The notes: generated by a model from the sequence alone, not told the origin. 64,000 nt of DNA from Campylobacter concisus ATCC 51562 (GCF_000466745.1 NZ_ANNI01000009.1:186001-250000), one strand, 5' to 3'. Positions 37,398-46,776 are shown, numbered from the stretch's first letter. Numbers and translations: made by a program.

Positions 37398-37433
37398 ATT
37401 TGTGACGTTAAATTTTGCGTCACAAATTCTTTC
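37398..37433 (+). terminator. Intrinsic terminator after dnaJ
   Basis: A 10-bp stem ATTTGTGACG / CGTCACAAAT with a 10-base loop begins 7 bases after the dnaJ stop and is followed by TCTTTC. The short T-run makes it a moderately strong intrinsic terminator. Confidence 0.65.
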
Positions 37434-37477
37434 AAAATAAATTTTATATATCCTAATTTTTACAAGTAAATTTCACA

Positions 37478-37596
37478 CAAATTTTAAAATTTCATGAGCG
37501 AGTAATTTCAGCTCTAAAATTTGAGCTAAGCGGTAAGTGAAGCCAAATTTTAGCAGTCAATTCTTGCGAGTGAATGAAAGTTTTAAAATTTACAAA
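37478..37596. repeat. Structured intergenic repeat, copy A
   Basis: The unit opens with CAAATTTTAAAATTTCATG and GAGCGAGTAATTTC, then has AGCTC...GAGCT and a long-range stem CTAAAATTTG (37514-37523) / CAAATTTTAG (37544-37553), then CAGTCAATTCTTGCGAG and a closing TTTTAAAATTT. It is about 119 bp. Copy C is about 75 percent alike by eye and keeps all stems. Confidence 0.75.
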
Positions 37597-37628
37597 GCAA
37601 TCTAGTTAAATTTAAATGTTTGTTTCTT

Positions 37629-37684
37629 TTGTTAAGGGGGAGAAGAGGCTTGAATTACGAAGTCGCTCCCTTCCCCCTTAACAA
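37629..37684. repeat. GC-rich long inverted repeat (REP-like hairpin)
   Basis: A perfect 12-bp outer stem TTGTTAAGGGGG / CCCCCTTAACAA continues inward with an imperfect stem (GAG/CTC, TT/AA) and a small loop. The block is clearly more G+C-rich than its surroundings. It resembles REP-type intergenic hairpins and I believe similar sequences recur in related Campylobacter genomes, which is memory and not a search result. Confidence 0.65.
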
Positions 37685-37726
37685 TCCCCTAACCCCGACG
37701 ACGTTAGAAGTGGCATGTCTCAGTAC

Positions 37727-37745
37727 TAACGCACTGCATGCGTTA
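37727..37745. repeat. Short perfect inverted repeat
   Basis: TAACGCA, a 5-base loop CTGCA, then TGCGTTA. It sits 43 bp after the large hairpin and may be part of the same element. Confidence 0.6.
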
Positions 37746-37759
37746 TATTAAATTTCCAG

Positions 37760-37878
37760 CAAATTATAAAATTTATTATCGAGCATATCACGGCTATAAA
37801 TTTAGTGCCAAACGAAGTGCGGCCTAAATTTAGTAGTCTGCTAAGATGAGCGAGTAAGATTTTAAAATTTGCAAAATT
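37760..37878. repeat. Structured intergenic repeat, copy B (most diverged)
   Basis: This copy keeps the plan but not the exact bases: GGC...GCC short stem (37792-37794 / 37807-37809), and TAAATTTAG (37797-37805) pairing with CTAAATTTA (37824-37832), with flanking CTA/TAG after a one-base bulge. It ends GAGCGAGTAAG then ATTTTAAAATTTGCAAA, as in copy C. Confidence 0.6.
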
Positions 37879-37904
37879 GCTTTGTTATATTAGGTAGGCA
37901 TCAG

Positions 37905-38022
37905 GCAAATTTTAAAATTTCATGAGCGAGTAATTTCGGCTCTAAGATTTGAGCCAAGCAAAAAGCAAGAACAAATCTTAGCAGTCAATTCTTACGAGCA
38001 AGCAAAATTTTAAAATTTGCAA
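37905..38022. repeat. Structured intergenic repeat, copy C
   Basis: This copy opens GCAAATTTTAAAATTTCATG, GAGCGAGTAATTTC, has GGCTC (37938-37942) / GAGCC (37951-37955) and the stem CTAAGATTTG (37942-37951) / CAAATCTTAG (37972-37981), and closes with CAAAATTTTAAAATTTGC. Relative to copy A, two base pairs changed on both sides (A-T to G-C), keeping pairing. Confidence 0.75.
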
Positions 38023-38036
38023 GAGAGTATATAAAT

Positions 38037-39488
38037 TTACTCAGTTGCAAGCTCCAAATAATAATCAAGCTGATCGCGTCTGATAATGCGTATAAGGTTC
38101 GTGCTACCCTCAACGCCCGTAGGATGACCGGCTGTGACAAGATAAGTCTTATCGTGTTCGACATATCCCTCTTCATACGCCTTTTTCATGACATTTGCCA
38201 AAAGTGAGCTAAGCTTTGTTTTTTCTAGTACAAGTGCTGGCGTAACACCCCAAGCAAGGGTAAGCATGTGCGCTGTTTGCTCATCGTGAGCGACTGCGAT
38301 GATATCGATATTTGTGCGGTTTCTAGCTAATTTTATAGCCGATTTTCCTGAGCCAGTGATTGAGATTAAAGCATCTGCTTTTATGCGAACAGCAAGAGAT
38401 GCGGCACTACTTGCCACCATATCAGTCTCGTCAAAAAAGTCAAACTCATCAAATTTATTATATGGATAGATGCTTTGAGTTTGGATGATCGTTTTACTCA
38501 TCGCCTCCACGACTGCGACTGGGTTTTTACCGATCGCACTCTCCTCGCTTAGCATAACAGCATCAGTGCCGTCTAGCACGGCATTTGCCACGTCACTGAT
38601 CTCTGCTCTTGTGGCAGTCTCATGCTCTGCCATGCTTAGCATCATCTGGGTTGCTGTGATGACTGGCTTGCTTGCTGCATTTGCTTTTTTGATGATAAGC
38701 TTTTGGATAGTTGGGACCTTATAAAATGGCACTTCTATGCCAAGATCGCCGCGAGCTACCATGATGCCATCACTCTTTGCAATGATGTCGTCTATATTTT
38801 CAACCGCATCAAATTTCTCGATCTTAGATAAAACAGCAGCTCTTGAGCCAAATTCTTTTAAGATATTTTTTGCCTTTATTACGTCATTTGCATCTTGCAC
38901 GAAGCTAATGGCTACAAAATTTACGCCATGTTTTGCGCCAAATTTCATATCTTCTTTATCTTTTTGCGTGATGATCTCGATGCCAAGGGCTGTATTTGGG
39001 AAATTTACGCCTTTATTTGAGTTTAAAATTCCATCATTTTCAATGATAGTTTTTACTATTTCTTTGCCTTCGCTGACAACCTTTGCTCTTATAGAACCAT
39101 CATAGAGATAGACATACTCGCCAACTTTCAGCATAGGTAAAATTTGAGGCTGATTTAGGCTTACTTTATAAATTCCTTTTTCCACTTTTTCACCAACAAT
39201 ATCCTCTGCGTATATGCTTAGTTCGTCGCCAGCCTTTAGATAAAATGGCTCACTAAGCTTGCCAACTCTGATCTTTGGACCACAGATATCTTGTAAAATT
39301 CCTATTCTTTTATTTAGCTTTTTTTCTATATTTCTTATCTTGTCAATGTTTGATTTATGGTATTCGTGTGTCCCATGGCTAAAATTTAAACGAAAGACAT
39401 TAACACCTGCTTTTACCATCGCTTCCATTGTCTCTTCATTATCACTTGCTGGCCCCAAAGTAGCTACGATTTTCGTCTTTTTTATCAT
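38037..39488 (-). CDS. pyk: Pyruvate kinase
   Basis: Pyk makes pyruvate and ATP from phosphoenolpyruvate. The 483-residue protein starts MIKKTKIVATLGPASDN, has NVFRLNFSHGTHEYH near residue 30, the active-site MVARGDLGIEVPF near 240 and TATQMMLSM near 285, then the C-terminal allosteric domain. The start at 39488 has GGGG seven bases before it and fits the family; an upstream TTG frame to 39560 has no support. Many Campylobacter lack phosphofructokinase, so Pyk mainly serves the lower glycolytic pathway. Confidence 0.95.
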   Translation of the reverse strand: MIKKTKIVATLGPASDNEETMEAMVKAGVNVFRLNFSHGTHEYHKSNIDKIRNIEKKLNKRIGILQDICGPKIRVGKLSEPFYLKAGDELSIYAEDIVGEKVEKGIYKVSLNQPQILPMLKVGEYVYLYDGSIRAKVVSEGKEIVKTIIENDGILNSNKGVNFPNTALGIEIITQKDKEDMKFGAKHGVNFVAISFVQDANDVIKAKNILKEFGSRAAVLSKIEKFDAVENIDDIIAKSDGIMVARGDLGIEVPFYKVPTIQKLIIKKANAASKPVITATQMMLSMAEHETATRAEISDVANAVLDGTDAVMLSEESAIGKNPVAVVEAMSKTIIQTQSIYPYNKFDEFDFFDETDMVASSAASLAVRIKADALISITGSGKSAIKLARNRTNIDIIAVAHDEQTAHMLTLAWGVTPALVLEKTKLSSLLANVMKKAYEEGYVEHDKTYLVTAGHPTGVEGSTNLIRIIRRDQLDYYLELATE

Positions 39489-39516
39489 TTTATGCCCCAT
39501 AAATTTGATTTTTGCG

Positions 39517-39522
39517 ATTATA
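39517..39522 (-). promoter_or_regulatory. Predicted -10 element of pyk
   Basis: On the minus strand TATAAT in AATGTGTTATAATCGC lies 28 bases before the pyk ATG, in the 90-bp divergent gap with the TRAP binding protein gene. Confidence 0.6.
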
Positions 39523-39548
39523 ACACATTTTAATAATGTAAATTTTTG

Positions 39549-39554
39549 TATAAT
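39549..39554 (+). promoter_or_regulatory. Predicted -10 element of the TRAP binding protein gene
   Basis: TATAAT in ATTTTTGTATAATAGTC lies 24 bases before the ATG at 39579 and has the TGN extension of strong sigma-70 promoters. AAAGGAG follows as ribosome binding site. Confidence 0.65.
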
Positions 39555-39578
39555 AGTCAAAATTTTAAAGGAGAAGAT

Positions 39579-40634
39579 ATGAATAAATTTTTATTAGCGT
39601 CTCTTGGTCTAGCAGCTGTTGCTTGCGTTGCTATGGGAGATGATAAAGTTTATAAGCTAAAGCTTGCTAGCTCATGGGAGAGCACTATGCCAGTGCTTGG
39701 TGATGTACCAAAAGAGCTAAAGGATAAAGTTGAAAAGATGAGTAATGGCAGACTTGAGCTAAGGATTGATTATCCATCAAAGCATAAATCGCCTTTTGCA
39801 ATGCTTGACTTTGCTAAAAGCGGTCAATACGACATTACCTACACAAGTAGCTATTATTATAAAGGCAAAGATGCTAAAACTATATTTTTTACAGCAACAC
39901 CATTTATGATGAATACTGACGAGCAAACAGCTTGGTATGAATTTGGCGGTGGTAAGGAGCTTGAGGCAAAAGTTTACGATCCATACAATATCAAAATTTT
40001 TAGAGCTGGAAATACCGGCATGCAAATGGGTGGCTGGTTTAAAAAAGAGATAAAATCACTAGATGATATCAAAGGTTTAAAGATAAGAATTCCGGGCTTT
40101 GGTGGTGAAATTTACGCTAAACTTGGCGCTAACATTAACACTATCCCAACTGGTGAGCTTTACATGGCTCTTGAGATGGGAACGATTGACTCAGTCGAAT
40201 GGGTTAGCCCAGCTTATGACATGGCACTTGGCTTTCATAAAGTGGCAAAATACTACTACACAGGCTGGCAAGAGCCAAACGGTGAAACTCAATTTTTCTT
40301 TAATAAAAAATCATACGAAAAACTTCCAGATGATCTAAAAGCGATCTTTGAAGCAGCTGCAGCCGAAGTAGCAAGAGATGCAAATACAAAAGTATTTTAT
40401 TCAAACGTCGAGTACTGGGATAAAATGAAGAGCGAGTATCCAGACATCCAAGTAAAATCTTTCCCTCCAGAAGTAATCGCAGCTCTTAAAAAAGCTACAA
40501 ATGAATTACTAGATGAAGAGAGTGCTAAAGATCCATTATTTAAAGAGATCGTTGAGTCTCAAAGAGCCTTCCTTAAAAAAGCAAGAGAATGGACTAAAAT
40601 TTCAGACTACGCTTATATCAAAACAAATGAATAG
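39579..40634 (+). CDS. TRAP transporter substrate-binding protein, DctP family
   Basis: This 351-residue periplasmic protein has a signal peptide (about 1-20), the mature start GDDKVYKLKLASSW, and the DctP signatures GLKIRIPGFGGEIYAKLGAN near residue 165 and MGTIDSVEWVSPAYD near 210, in which Arg in the first motif binds the substrate carboxylate. Family members bind C4-dicarboxylates, 2-oxo acids or similar acids. No DctQ/DctM membrane genes are nearby; the next gene is aroE on the other strand. ATG 39579 with AAAGGAG is the start. Substrate unknown; relatives with FF/W-rich ends bind alpha-keto acids. Confidence 0.85.
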   Translation: MNKFLLASLGLAAVACVAMGDDKVYKLKLASSWESTMPVLGDVPKELKDKVEKMSNGRLELRIDYPSKHKSPFAMLDFAKSGQYDITYTSSYYYKGKDAKTIFFTATPFMMNTDEQTAWYEFGGGKELEAKVYDPYNIKIFRAGNTGMQMGGWFKKEIKSLDDIKGLKIRIPGFGGEIYAKLGANINTIPTGELYMALEMGTIDSVEWVSPAYDMALGFHKVAKYYYTGWQEPNGETQFFFNKKSYEKLPDDLKAIFEAAAAEVARDANTKVFYSNVEYWDKMKSEYPDIQVKSFPPEVIAALKKATNELLDEESAKDPLFKEIVESQRAFLKKAREWTKISDYAYIKTNE

Positions 40635-40642
40635 TAAAATTT

Positions 40643-40665
40643 AGCAGGGATTTTCCCTGCTTTTT
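40643..40665 (+). terminator. Intrinsic terminator after the TRAP binding protein gene
   Basis: An 8-bp stem AGCAGGGA / TCCCTGCT with a TTT loop runs into TTTTT. It is a textbook intrinsic terminator, 9 bases after the stop. Confidence 0.88.
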
Positions 40666-40755
40666 ATATTTATTCTAATTACTTTCAATAAAAATTTTAA
40701 TCGAAACGTTTTTATACAAGCCATAAATTTTTACAAAAATAAATACTGGTGGCTA

Positions 40756-41544
40756 TTATAGATAGAAAATTTCTCTCATTGAGCGCTCGATCTTTGATTC
40801 ATCAAGTGTATTATTAAAAAATAAATTTAGTGCTAAGACCGCTTGATATAAAAGCATATCGGCGCCATCTTTTACACCAAGGCTGCTTTGCTTGGCCATT
40901 TCTAAAAATGGTGTTTGCTTACCATAAATCACATCAAATGCGAATTTAGCATCTTTAAAAATGCTTTTTAAAATTTCTTTAGGTGCTGGTAAAAAATCAT
41001 CCTTTAGGCCAGCAGAGGTCGAGTTAATGACTAGATCAAATTTTTGCTCTTCGTAGTTATCCCAGCTAAAGCATTTGTACTCATCTTTAAATTTCTCAAG
41101 CCTATCTTTGCTTCTATTTAGTATGCAAACATCAACGCCTTGTTCTCTTAATGCATAAGTTATGGCATTTGCAGTACCGCCTGCTCCAAGGACAATTGCT
41201 TTTCTTACATCTTTAAAATTTTTTATTGCTTTTAAAAACCCAGGCGCATCTGTATTGTGAGCATAAATTTTATCATTTTTAAGCACAAGAGTATTTGCAG
41301 AGCCTATTTTACGAGCTATATCTGAAGCTTCATCGGCTAAATTTAAAGCCCACTCTTTATGTGGAAGTGTTACGTTTGCACCGTTTAATTTTAAGGATTT
41401 AAATTTATTGATTAATTCGCTGCCATCTTTTAGCAAGACTCTTGTATAAAGTGCTTTTAAGCCCAGGTCTGCAATGGCTTTGTTGTGCAGCCTCGGAGAT
41501 ACCGAGTGAGCTATTGGATCTCCAAAGACTGCAAATGTTTTCAT
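40756..41544 (-). CDS. aroE: Shikimate dehydrogenase
   Basis: AroE reduces 3-dehydroshikimate with NADPH in aromatic amino acid synthesis. The 262-residue protein has the N-terminal substrate site DPIAHSVSPRLHNKA, the catalytic Lys in NVTLPHKEWA (about residue 66), and the NADP-binding GAGGTANAI near 123. The last gene of the gatC-to-aroE operon, it overlaps the SPOR protein gene by 4 bp. Confidence 0.95.
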   Translation of the reverse strand: MKTFAVFGDPIAHSVSPRLHNKAIADLGLKALYTRVLLKDGSELINKFKSLKLNGANVTLPHKEWALNLADEASDIARKIGSANTLVLKNDKIYAHNTDAPGFLKAIKNFKDVRKAIVLGAGGTANAITYALREQGVDVCILNRSKDRLEKFKDEYKCFSWDNYEEQKFDLVINSTSAGLKDDFLPAPKEILKSIFKDAKFAFDVIYGKQTPFLEMAKQSSLGVKDGADMLLYQAVLALNLFFNNTLDESKIERSMREIFYL

Positions 41545-42386
41545 TTTGCTCTAAAGATAAAAGCGTCTTTATTGATATCTTTTCTAATATCACCTACTGC
41601 TTTTTGAAGCGTTTTTTCATCAAATGGGCCAACTAAAATTTTAGTCAGTTCACCAACTTTTATAGTCTTGTAGCTATATCCCTTAGCAGCGATCTTCTTC
41701 ATATATTCAGCATTTGGATTAAATTTACTAGTCACAAATACTTGAACGTAAGAGCCTTTTGTAGCAGGTTCACTTTTAGCTACTTCAGCTTTTTTGTCTG
41801 CTTTATCTATTTTGGTTTCAGCCTTTTTTTCAATCTTTTTATCTACTTTATTTTCAGTCTTAGCTGGTTTTGCCTCACTCTTTTTATCAGTAGCTACTAC
41901 TTTTTCGACTTTTTTAACTGAAGTATCTACCTTTGTCTCAGCTTTTTTTGCTGGTATTTCAGCAGGCTTTTCGATAGGCTTAACTATCTCTTTTGGCTCT
42001 TCAGTTTTAGAAACAGGCTTATTGTTTTCTTTATCTTTTAGCTTTTTGATCATATCTTCAAATTCATCTTGTTGCTTATTTTCAGGCACGATCGGTACTT
42101 GCTCAAAAAGCTGTGTATCGCCTTTTTTATTGTCTGAATTTGTATCAGCTATCGGAGCTTGTCTATCTACTGGTTGCTCAGCTGGTACTGGAGGAAGCAC
42201 TAGTCTTGAATCAGCTTCATTTTGAGCTTGTGAAGGATCGCTTGAATTTACTAGCTTCATAGCCACTACAATAATCAAAAAAAGTATAATAAGAGCTGCT
42301 ATAAATATAAGAAGTTTTTTTAGCTTCAATCCTCTTGCGTCATCATCTCTTTCTAAAAGAATATCTTTTAACTCATCGTTTTCCAC
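41541..42386 (-). CDS. SPOR-domain inner membrane protein
   Basis: The 281-residue protein has a short cytoplasmic N terminus, one membrane span at about 27-46, a long lysine/glutamate/alanine-rich linker (about 100-205, with many KKAE-like repeats) and a C-terminal SPOR domain of about 75 residues starting GSYVQVFVTSKF. SPOR domains bind denuded peptidoglycan at the division site, so a septal or cell-wall role is likely. The start is GTG 42386 with AAGGAT upstream. It corresponds by order to the C. jejuni gene between the DUF1882 gene and aroE. Confidence 0.85.
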   Translation of the reverse strand: MENDELKDILLERDDDARGLKLKKLLIFIAALIILFLIIVVAMKLVNSSDPSQAQNEADSRLVLPPVPAEQPVDRQAPIADTNSDNKKGDTQLFEQVPIVPENKQQDEFEDMIKKLKDKENNKPVSKTEEPKEIVKPIEKPAEIPAKKAETKVDTSVKKVEKVVATDKKSEAKPAKTENKVDKKIEKKAETKIDKADKKAEVAKSEPATKGSYVQVFVTSKFNPNAEYMKKIAAKGYSYKTIKVGELTKILVGPFDEKTLQKAVGDIRKDINKDAFIFRAK

Positions 42387-42399
42387 TTTTTATCCTTAA

Positions 42400-42942
42400 T
42401 TACATATATTTTGACCAACTTGCCCCGCGCTCTTTTTGATAGAGTTTATAAGGTAAAGTTAGTATGTTAAATTCTTTTGGCATATCGATATTAGGAAACA
42501 TCCTCCACTCTTTAGGCAACTTCTGTGAAAGCTTTGCGTTGAGCATATTTGCTAGCTGGCAAGCCTCATTTAGCGTAGTGTGACCTTTATGCACATAAAG
42601 ATGCAGATGCCCTGGTGTCCTACTCTCGTAGGCTGTAAAATTTATAAACCCTTCTTCTCTTAAAAGAAGCTGTGCTTTATGCCAAAATCTATCTGGGGTT
42701 CTGCCGTTATAGTCAAAGACTATATTCTCAACTTTATCGTATGCATTTATTAAAGAGTGTGCGATAACAGCTTTGCCCTCTTCATGCTCTTTTATAATAT
42801 TATAGGTCAGTGGCTCATTTATCTTTTCAAATTTATCAAAGAAAATTTTGCCTCTGTATTCTATTTTATTAACGATCGTATCACGCTTGATATAGTAGTG
42901 AGTTGTAATAATCTTTATAAGTGCCGTATCAATACTTTGCAT
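42400..42942 (-). CDS. DUF1882 family protein
   Basis: A 180-residue protein restricted to Campylobacterota, known as DUF1882, is recognised from its order next to glyA and its content: [20 protein letters not shown] near the N terminus and a central [20 protein letters not shown]. The histidine-rich middle part could bind metal or nucleic acid but no function is known to me. Start is ATG 42942, overlapping the glyA stop codon (TGATG); the TTG one codon earlier is not needed. Confidence 0.75.
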   Translation of the reverse strand: MQSIDTALIKIITTHYYIKRDTIVNKIEYRGKIFFDKFEKINEPLTYNIIKEHEEGKAVIAHSLINAYDKVENIVFDYNGRTPDRFWHKAQLLLREEGFINFTAYESRTPGHLHLYVHKGHTTLNEACQLANMLNAKLSQKLPKEWRMFPNIDMPKEFNILTLPYKLYQKERGASWSKYM

Positions 42943-44186
42943 CAAAATGTCGCTTTATCATAGATTATAAATTTATGAGCAAGTTCGACTAGCTCAGCTT
43001 TTGTCTTCTCTTGCAAAGATGTGTTGTTTATATCGCTTAGCACATCAGCTATTTTGTTTGCTATTAGCTCAAACTCAGCTTCTTTCATGCCACGAGCCGT
43101 AAGCGCAGGACTACCAACACGTATACCACTTGTGATAAATGGACTTCTTGTCTCGCCTGGAACTGTATTTTTATTTACCGTTATTCCAGCATTTCCAAGA
43201 GCGATATCAGCGTCTTTACCGCTAAATTCGCGATTTAAAAAGCTCATTAAAATTAGGTGGTTATCGGTACCACCACTCACTAGGTCAAAACCTCTTTTTA
43301 TTAGCACTTCGCCTAATTTTTTAGCATTTGCTTTTACTTGTTTAGCGTAAATTTTCCACTCAGGGCTAAGGTTGTGCTTAAAGCCAACTGCTTTTGCTGC
43401 GATAACATGAACTAGTGGTCCGCCCTGGATGCCTGGAAAAATAGAGGCATTTATCTTCTTAGCATACTCTTCATTATTTGTCATAATGATACCGCCTCTT
43501 GGGCCTCTTAATGTTTTATGCGTAGTTGAGCTTACGACATCGCAGTATGGGAAAGGACTTTGATGCTCACCAGCTACGACTAGACCAGCGATATGAGCAA
43601 CATCTGCAAAAAGTATCGCCCCAACAGCATCAGCTATCTCACGGAATTTTTTAAACTCGATCTCTCTTGTGTATGCGCTTGCGCCACAAACGATCATCTT
43701 TGGTTTTACTATCTTTGCGATATCCATGACTCTATCGTAGTTTATGCGGCCATCAAGCTCGACGCCATAGAAAAAGCTCTCATACGTCTTGCCGGAGCTG
43801 CTGACTTTCGCGCCGTGTGTTAAGTGTCCACCATGGCTTAGATCCATGCCTAAAATTTTATCGCCTGGATTAAGTAAAGCGCCATAAACACCTTGATTCG
43901 CCTGAGAGCCCGAGTTTGGTTGAACGTTTGCAAATTCACATCCAAAAAGCTCTTTACATCTATCGATCGCTATTTGCTCGATCTCATCTACAAATTCGCA
44001 GCCACCATAATATCTCTTGCCAGGATAACCTTCAGCGTATTTGTTTGTTAGGATTGAACCCATTACTTCCATAACTTCTGGATATGTAAAATTTTCACTA
44101 GCGATCATCTCAAGGTGATCACATTGGCGTTTTAACTCTAAATTTACTAGATCGTAAATGTCCTTATCATAGCTTTGCAAACTCAT
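42942..44186 (-). CDS. glyA: Serine hydroxymethyltransferase
   Basis: GlyA interconverts serine and glycine with tetrahydrofolate and pyridoxal phosphate. The 414-residue protein has the PLP Lys in [14 protein letters not shown] (about residue 226), the N-terminal [10 protein letters not shown], and [20 protein letters not shown] near 110. Length is typical. It overlaps lysS by 4 bp. Confidence 0.97.
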   Translation of the reverse strand: MSLQSYDKDIYDLVNLELKRQCDHLEMIASENFTYPEVMEVMGSILTNKYAEGYPGKRYYGGCEFVDEIEQIAIDRCKELFGCEFANVQPNSGSQANQGVYGALLNPGDKILGMDLSHGGHLTHGAKVSSSGKTYESFFYGVELDGRINYDRVMDIAKIVKPKMIVCGASAYTREIEFKKFREIADAVGAILFADVAHIAGLVVAGEHQSPFPYCDVVSSTTHKTLRGPRGGIIMTNNEEYAKKINASIFPGIQGGPLVHVIAAKAVGFKHNLSPEWKIYAKQVKANAKKLGEVLIKRGFDLVSGGTDNHLILMSFLNREFSGKDADIALGNAGITVNKNTVPGETRSPFITSGIRVGSPALTARGMKEAEFELIANKIADVLSDINNTSLQEKTKAELVELAHKFIIYDKATF

Positions 44187-45694
44187 TTTTCATTCTCCTT
44201 TATCTCATTTTTAAGTGGCCTCATCGCTGGGAAGAGTACAACATCACGTATTGATTTTTTATCAGTTAAAAGCATAACAAGCCTATCGATGCCTATACCC
44301 TCACCTGCAACTGGTGGCATGCCGTATCCTAGGGCTTTTACATAGTCCTCATCCATCTCATGTGCCTCGTCATCGCCTGCATTTTTAGCATCGATTTGAG
44401 CTTTAAAGCGGTTGTATTGATCAATTGGATCGTTTAGCTCGTTAAAGCCATTTGCTAGCTCACGACCAGCGATAAATAGCTCAAATCTCTCAGCCACATC
44501 AGGATTTGCGTCACTTCTTCTTGAAAGTGGACTGATCGAAATCGGATAATCAATAACAAAAGTTGGGTGTATAAGCTTACTCTCCACGTAGTTATCAAAT
44601 AGCTCAGCCTGTAAGTGACCAAGATCAAGCTTCTCATTTGCTTCAAGGCCATCAGCTCTTAGTTTTGCTAAAATTTTATCTTTGTCGTTTATTATGCTCT
44701 CATCTAGTCCGCCAATTTCAACTAGAGCTTTTTTGTAGCTTATTCGCTTAAAGGGCTTACTAAAATCAATCTCCATGCCGTCAAAATTTACAACTTTTTC
44801 CATATCTAGCTTGTCTAAAATGACATTAAAAAGATCCTCTGTGATACCCATCAAATCGTGATAGTTATGATATGCCCAGTAAAACTCTATACTTGTAAAC
44901 TCAGGGTTGTGAGTAAGATCCATACCTTCATTTCTAAAATTTCTATTCATCTCATAAACAGCCTCAAAGCCACCTACTATAAGGCGTTTGAGGTATAGCT
45001 CAGGTGCGATCCTTAGATATCTCTCGACTCCAAGGGCATTGTGAAAAGTGATAAATGGCTTAGCATTTGCGCCACCTGCTATTGGGTGCAGCATCGGTGT
45101 TTCAACTTCTAAAAAGCCTTTTTCTTCAAAAAATCTTCTAATCGTACTAATAATCACTGAGCGTCTTTTAAAATCAGCTCTAACTTCAGGGTTCATTATC
45201 ATATCAAGATATCTTTGGCGATATCTTGTCTCAACATCAACTAGACCATGATACTTCTCAGGAAGTGGACTTATTGACTTTGAAGCAAGGCTAAGCTCGC
45301 TTACATGCATGGAAAATTCGCCAGTTCTTGTTATAAATGCATAACCTCTGACATAGACGATATCGCCTATCTCTACGTATTTTTTAACGATTTTAAACCA
45401 CTCTGGATCAAGCGTTTTATTGCTAAAGTAAATTTGTAAATTTCCATCTTCATCTTCGATATTTGCAAAGACCGCTTTTCCAGCATCACGAATTAGTTTT
45501 ATTCTACCTGCAAGACCTACTAGCTGACCTTCGGCCTTTTTCTCTTCTGTATCATTAATATAGTTAAATTTTAGTCTAAATTTAGAGATATTCATATCTC
45601 TTCTAAGAAAATGCGGATATGGATTAATGCCTAAATTTCTTAGCTCATCTATACTTTGTAGTCGTTGAATCTCATGTTGGTTGTCAAATATCAC
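44183..45694 (-). CDS. lysS: Lysyl-tRNA synthetase, class II
   Basis: LysS charges tRNA-Lys. The 503-residue protein has the N-terminal OB-fold (about 55-145) and the class II catalytic motifs: motif 2 in [19 protein letters not shown] and motif 3 in [13 protein letters not shown] near the C terminus. The start is GTG 45694, just 1 bp after fur. It belongs to the gatC-aroE operon. Confidence 0.97.
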   Translation of the reverse strand: MIFDNQHEIQRLQSIDELRNLGINPYPHFLRRDMNISKFRLKFNYINDTEEKKAEGQLVGLAGRIKLIRDAGKAVFANIEDEDGNLQIYFSNKTLDPEWFKIVKKYVEIGDIVYVRGYAFITRTGEFSMHVSELSLASKSISPLPEKYHGLVDVETRYRQRYLDMIMNPEVRADFKRRSVIISTIRRFFEEKGFLEVETPMLHPIAGGANAKPFITFHNALGVERYLRIAPELYLKRLIVGGFEAVYEMNRNFRNEGMDLTHNPEFTSIEFYWAYHNYHDLMGITEDLFNVILDKLDMEKVVNFDGMEIDFSKPFKRISYKKALVEIGGLDESIINDKDKILAKLRADGLEANEKLDLGHLQAELFDNYVESKLIHPTFVIDYPISISPLSRRSDANPDVAERFELFIAGRELANGFNELNDPIDQYNRFKAQIDAKNAGDDEAHEMDEDYVKALGYGMPPVAGEGIGIDRLVMLLTDKKSIRDVVLFPAMRPLKNEIKENEK

Positions 45695-45695
45695 C

Positions 45696-46163
45696 TTACT
45701 TTCCCTTTATATTATTTTTTGAGCATTTTTCACAAATTCCATAAAGCTGCATCATATGGCCAGTTAGTTTAAAACCATGATCTTTTGCGATACTGATTTG
45801 TCTTTTTTCTATCATTGGATCTTCAAATTCTATAATAAGGCCGCACTTTCTGCATATCATATGGTCGTGATGTGGCTTTGTGGCAAGCTCAAATTTTTTA
45901 CCTTGTGAACCAAAGCTGATTGATGTCACCATTTCTGATTCTTCAAGTAGATTTAGTGTTCTATAAACAGTTGCGATGCCAATATTTAGCTCAGGGTGCG
46001 TTTCTTTTATAAAAAGATAAAGTCTTTCTGGAGTAAAGTGTTCACCATTGTTGTATAGCGTTTTTAGTAAAATTTCACGCTGTTTCGTGTATTTTAAACC
46101 ATTGTCGCGAAGCACTCTTTTGAATTTCTCAAGCAACGCATCATATTCTAAATTTTCTATCAT
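45696..46163 (-). CDS. fur: Ferric uptake regulator Fur
   Basis: Fur represses iron-uptake genes when bound to Fe2+. The 155-residue protein has the winged helix with RYTFQ-like DNA-binding region ([15 protein letters not shown]), the [19 protein letters not shown] metal segment near residue 95 and a second Cys pair CEKC near the end. The first about 10 residues before the winged helix are longer than in E. coli, as in C. jejuni Fur. It lies inside the gatC-lysS operon, as in C. jejuni. Confidence 0.95.
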   Translation of the reverse strand: MIENLEYDALLEKFKRVLRDNGLKYTKQREILLKTLYNNGEHFTPERLYLFIKETHPELNIGIATVYRTLNLLEESEMVTSISFGSQGKKFELATKPHHDHMICRKCGLIIEFEDPMIEKRQISIAKDHGFKLTGHMMQLYGICEKCSKNNIKGK

Positions 46164-46164
46164 C

Positions 46165-46776
46165 TTATTCCCCTTTTGTGATATTAGAGTCGGTATTTAC
46201 ACTAGCATTTGCATCCATTGAGATAAATGCGTCAGTTTTATTTGTATCCATTGGTCTTGCCACTATCTCATCTAACTCACTTTTGATATTTTTTACATCA
46301 AGATTTGTTATCCATTTGCCAGTTTCTATCAAAACCGGATAAACTTTACTGTTCGCAAAATAAGGAGCAATTATATTATTTAGCGAAGTGCCAGGTATTA
46401 CAGCAACTACTGCCGAAAATGTTAAGAAAATTTTTCCACTTCCCATAACAAATCCACCAAGTCTATCCAAAAAACCAAGTCCGCTTACTGAAACTATTTT
46501 TGATAAAAATTTACCAACTAGCAAGCAGACTATCCAGAAAACTAGCCAAAGAGAGATAAATGCGACAAACTGTAAAAATGAAGGATTTTCAAATTTATAT
46601 ATATTTTTAGTTATAAACTCACCAGATAGATCTGAAAACCTACTAGCTATAATTAAGCCTCCGATAAGTCCGATAAGTCCGAAAGCTTCTTTGATAAGTC
46701 CATTTAATATGCCTTTTATGCCAAGCATCAAGACAAGAGCAATAATAATAATATCAAACCACGTTACTAAATCCAT
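46165..46776 (-). CDS. cvpA: CvpA family membrane protein
   Basis: The 203-residue protein has four hydrophobic spans and the CvpA signature: [22 protein letters not shown] at the start, then [19 protein letters not shown] near residue 100. CvpA in E. coli is named after colicin V production; the wider role appears to be in envelope integrity. The tail after residue 160 is acidic and probably cytoplasmic or periplasmic. It abuts fur (1 bp) and shares one base with pilT. Confidence 0.82.
   Translation of the reverse strand: MDLVTWFDIIIIALVLMLGIKGILNGLIKEAFGLIGLIGGLIIASRFSDLSGEFITKNIYKFENPSFLQFVAFISLWLVFWIVCLLVGKFLSKIVSVSGLGFLDRLGGFVMGSGKIFLTFSAVVAVIPGTSLNNIIAPYFANSKVYPVLIETGKWITNLDVKNIKSELDEIVARPMDTNKTDAFISMDANASVNTDSNITKGE

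Larger units (their letters stand above)
37434..38036. other. 603-bp non-coding stretch with repeats and hairpins
   Basis: No convincing coding sequence lies between dnaJ and pyk. The stretch consists of three degenerate copies of a structured AT-rich repeat (about 37478, 37760 and 37905) and one GC-rich long hairpin with a following inverted repeat (37629-37745). No tRNA, known small RNA or riboswitch could be recognised. Confidence 0.75.

Noticed and set aside
37478-38022. CRISPR array
   Set aside because: The repeats are long, degenerate, structured and not separated by regular unique spacers, and no cas genes are near.
37985-38176. 63-codon open frame on the minus strand across the repeat copy C and the pyk 3' end
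   Set aside because: It overlaps pyk in another frame and has no ribosome site.
41794-42225. 143-codon open frame on the plus strand opposite the SPOR protein gene
   Set aside because: It mirrors the low-complexity Lys/Glu/Ala linker of the real gene, giving Ser/Phe/Leu-rich nonsense; no ribosome site.
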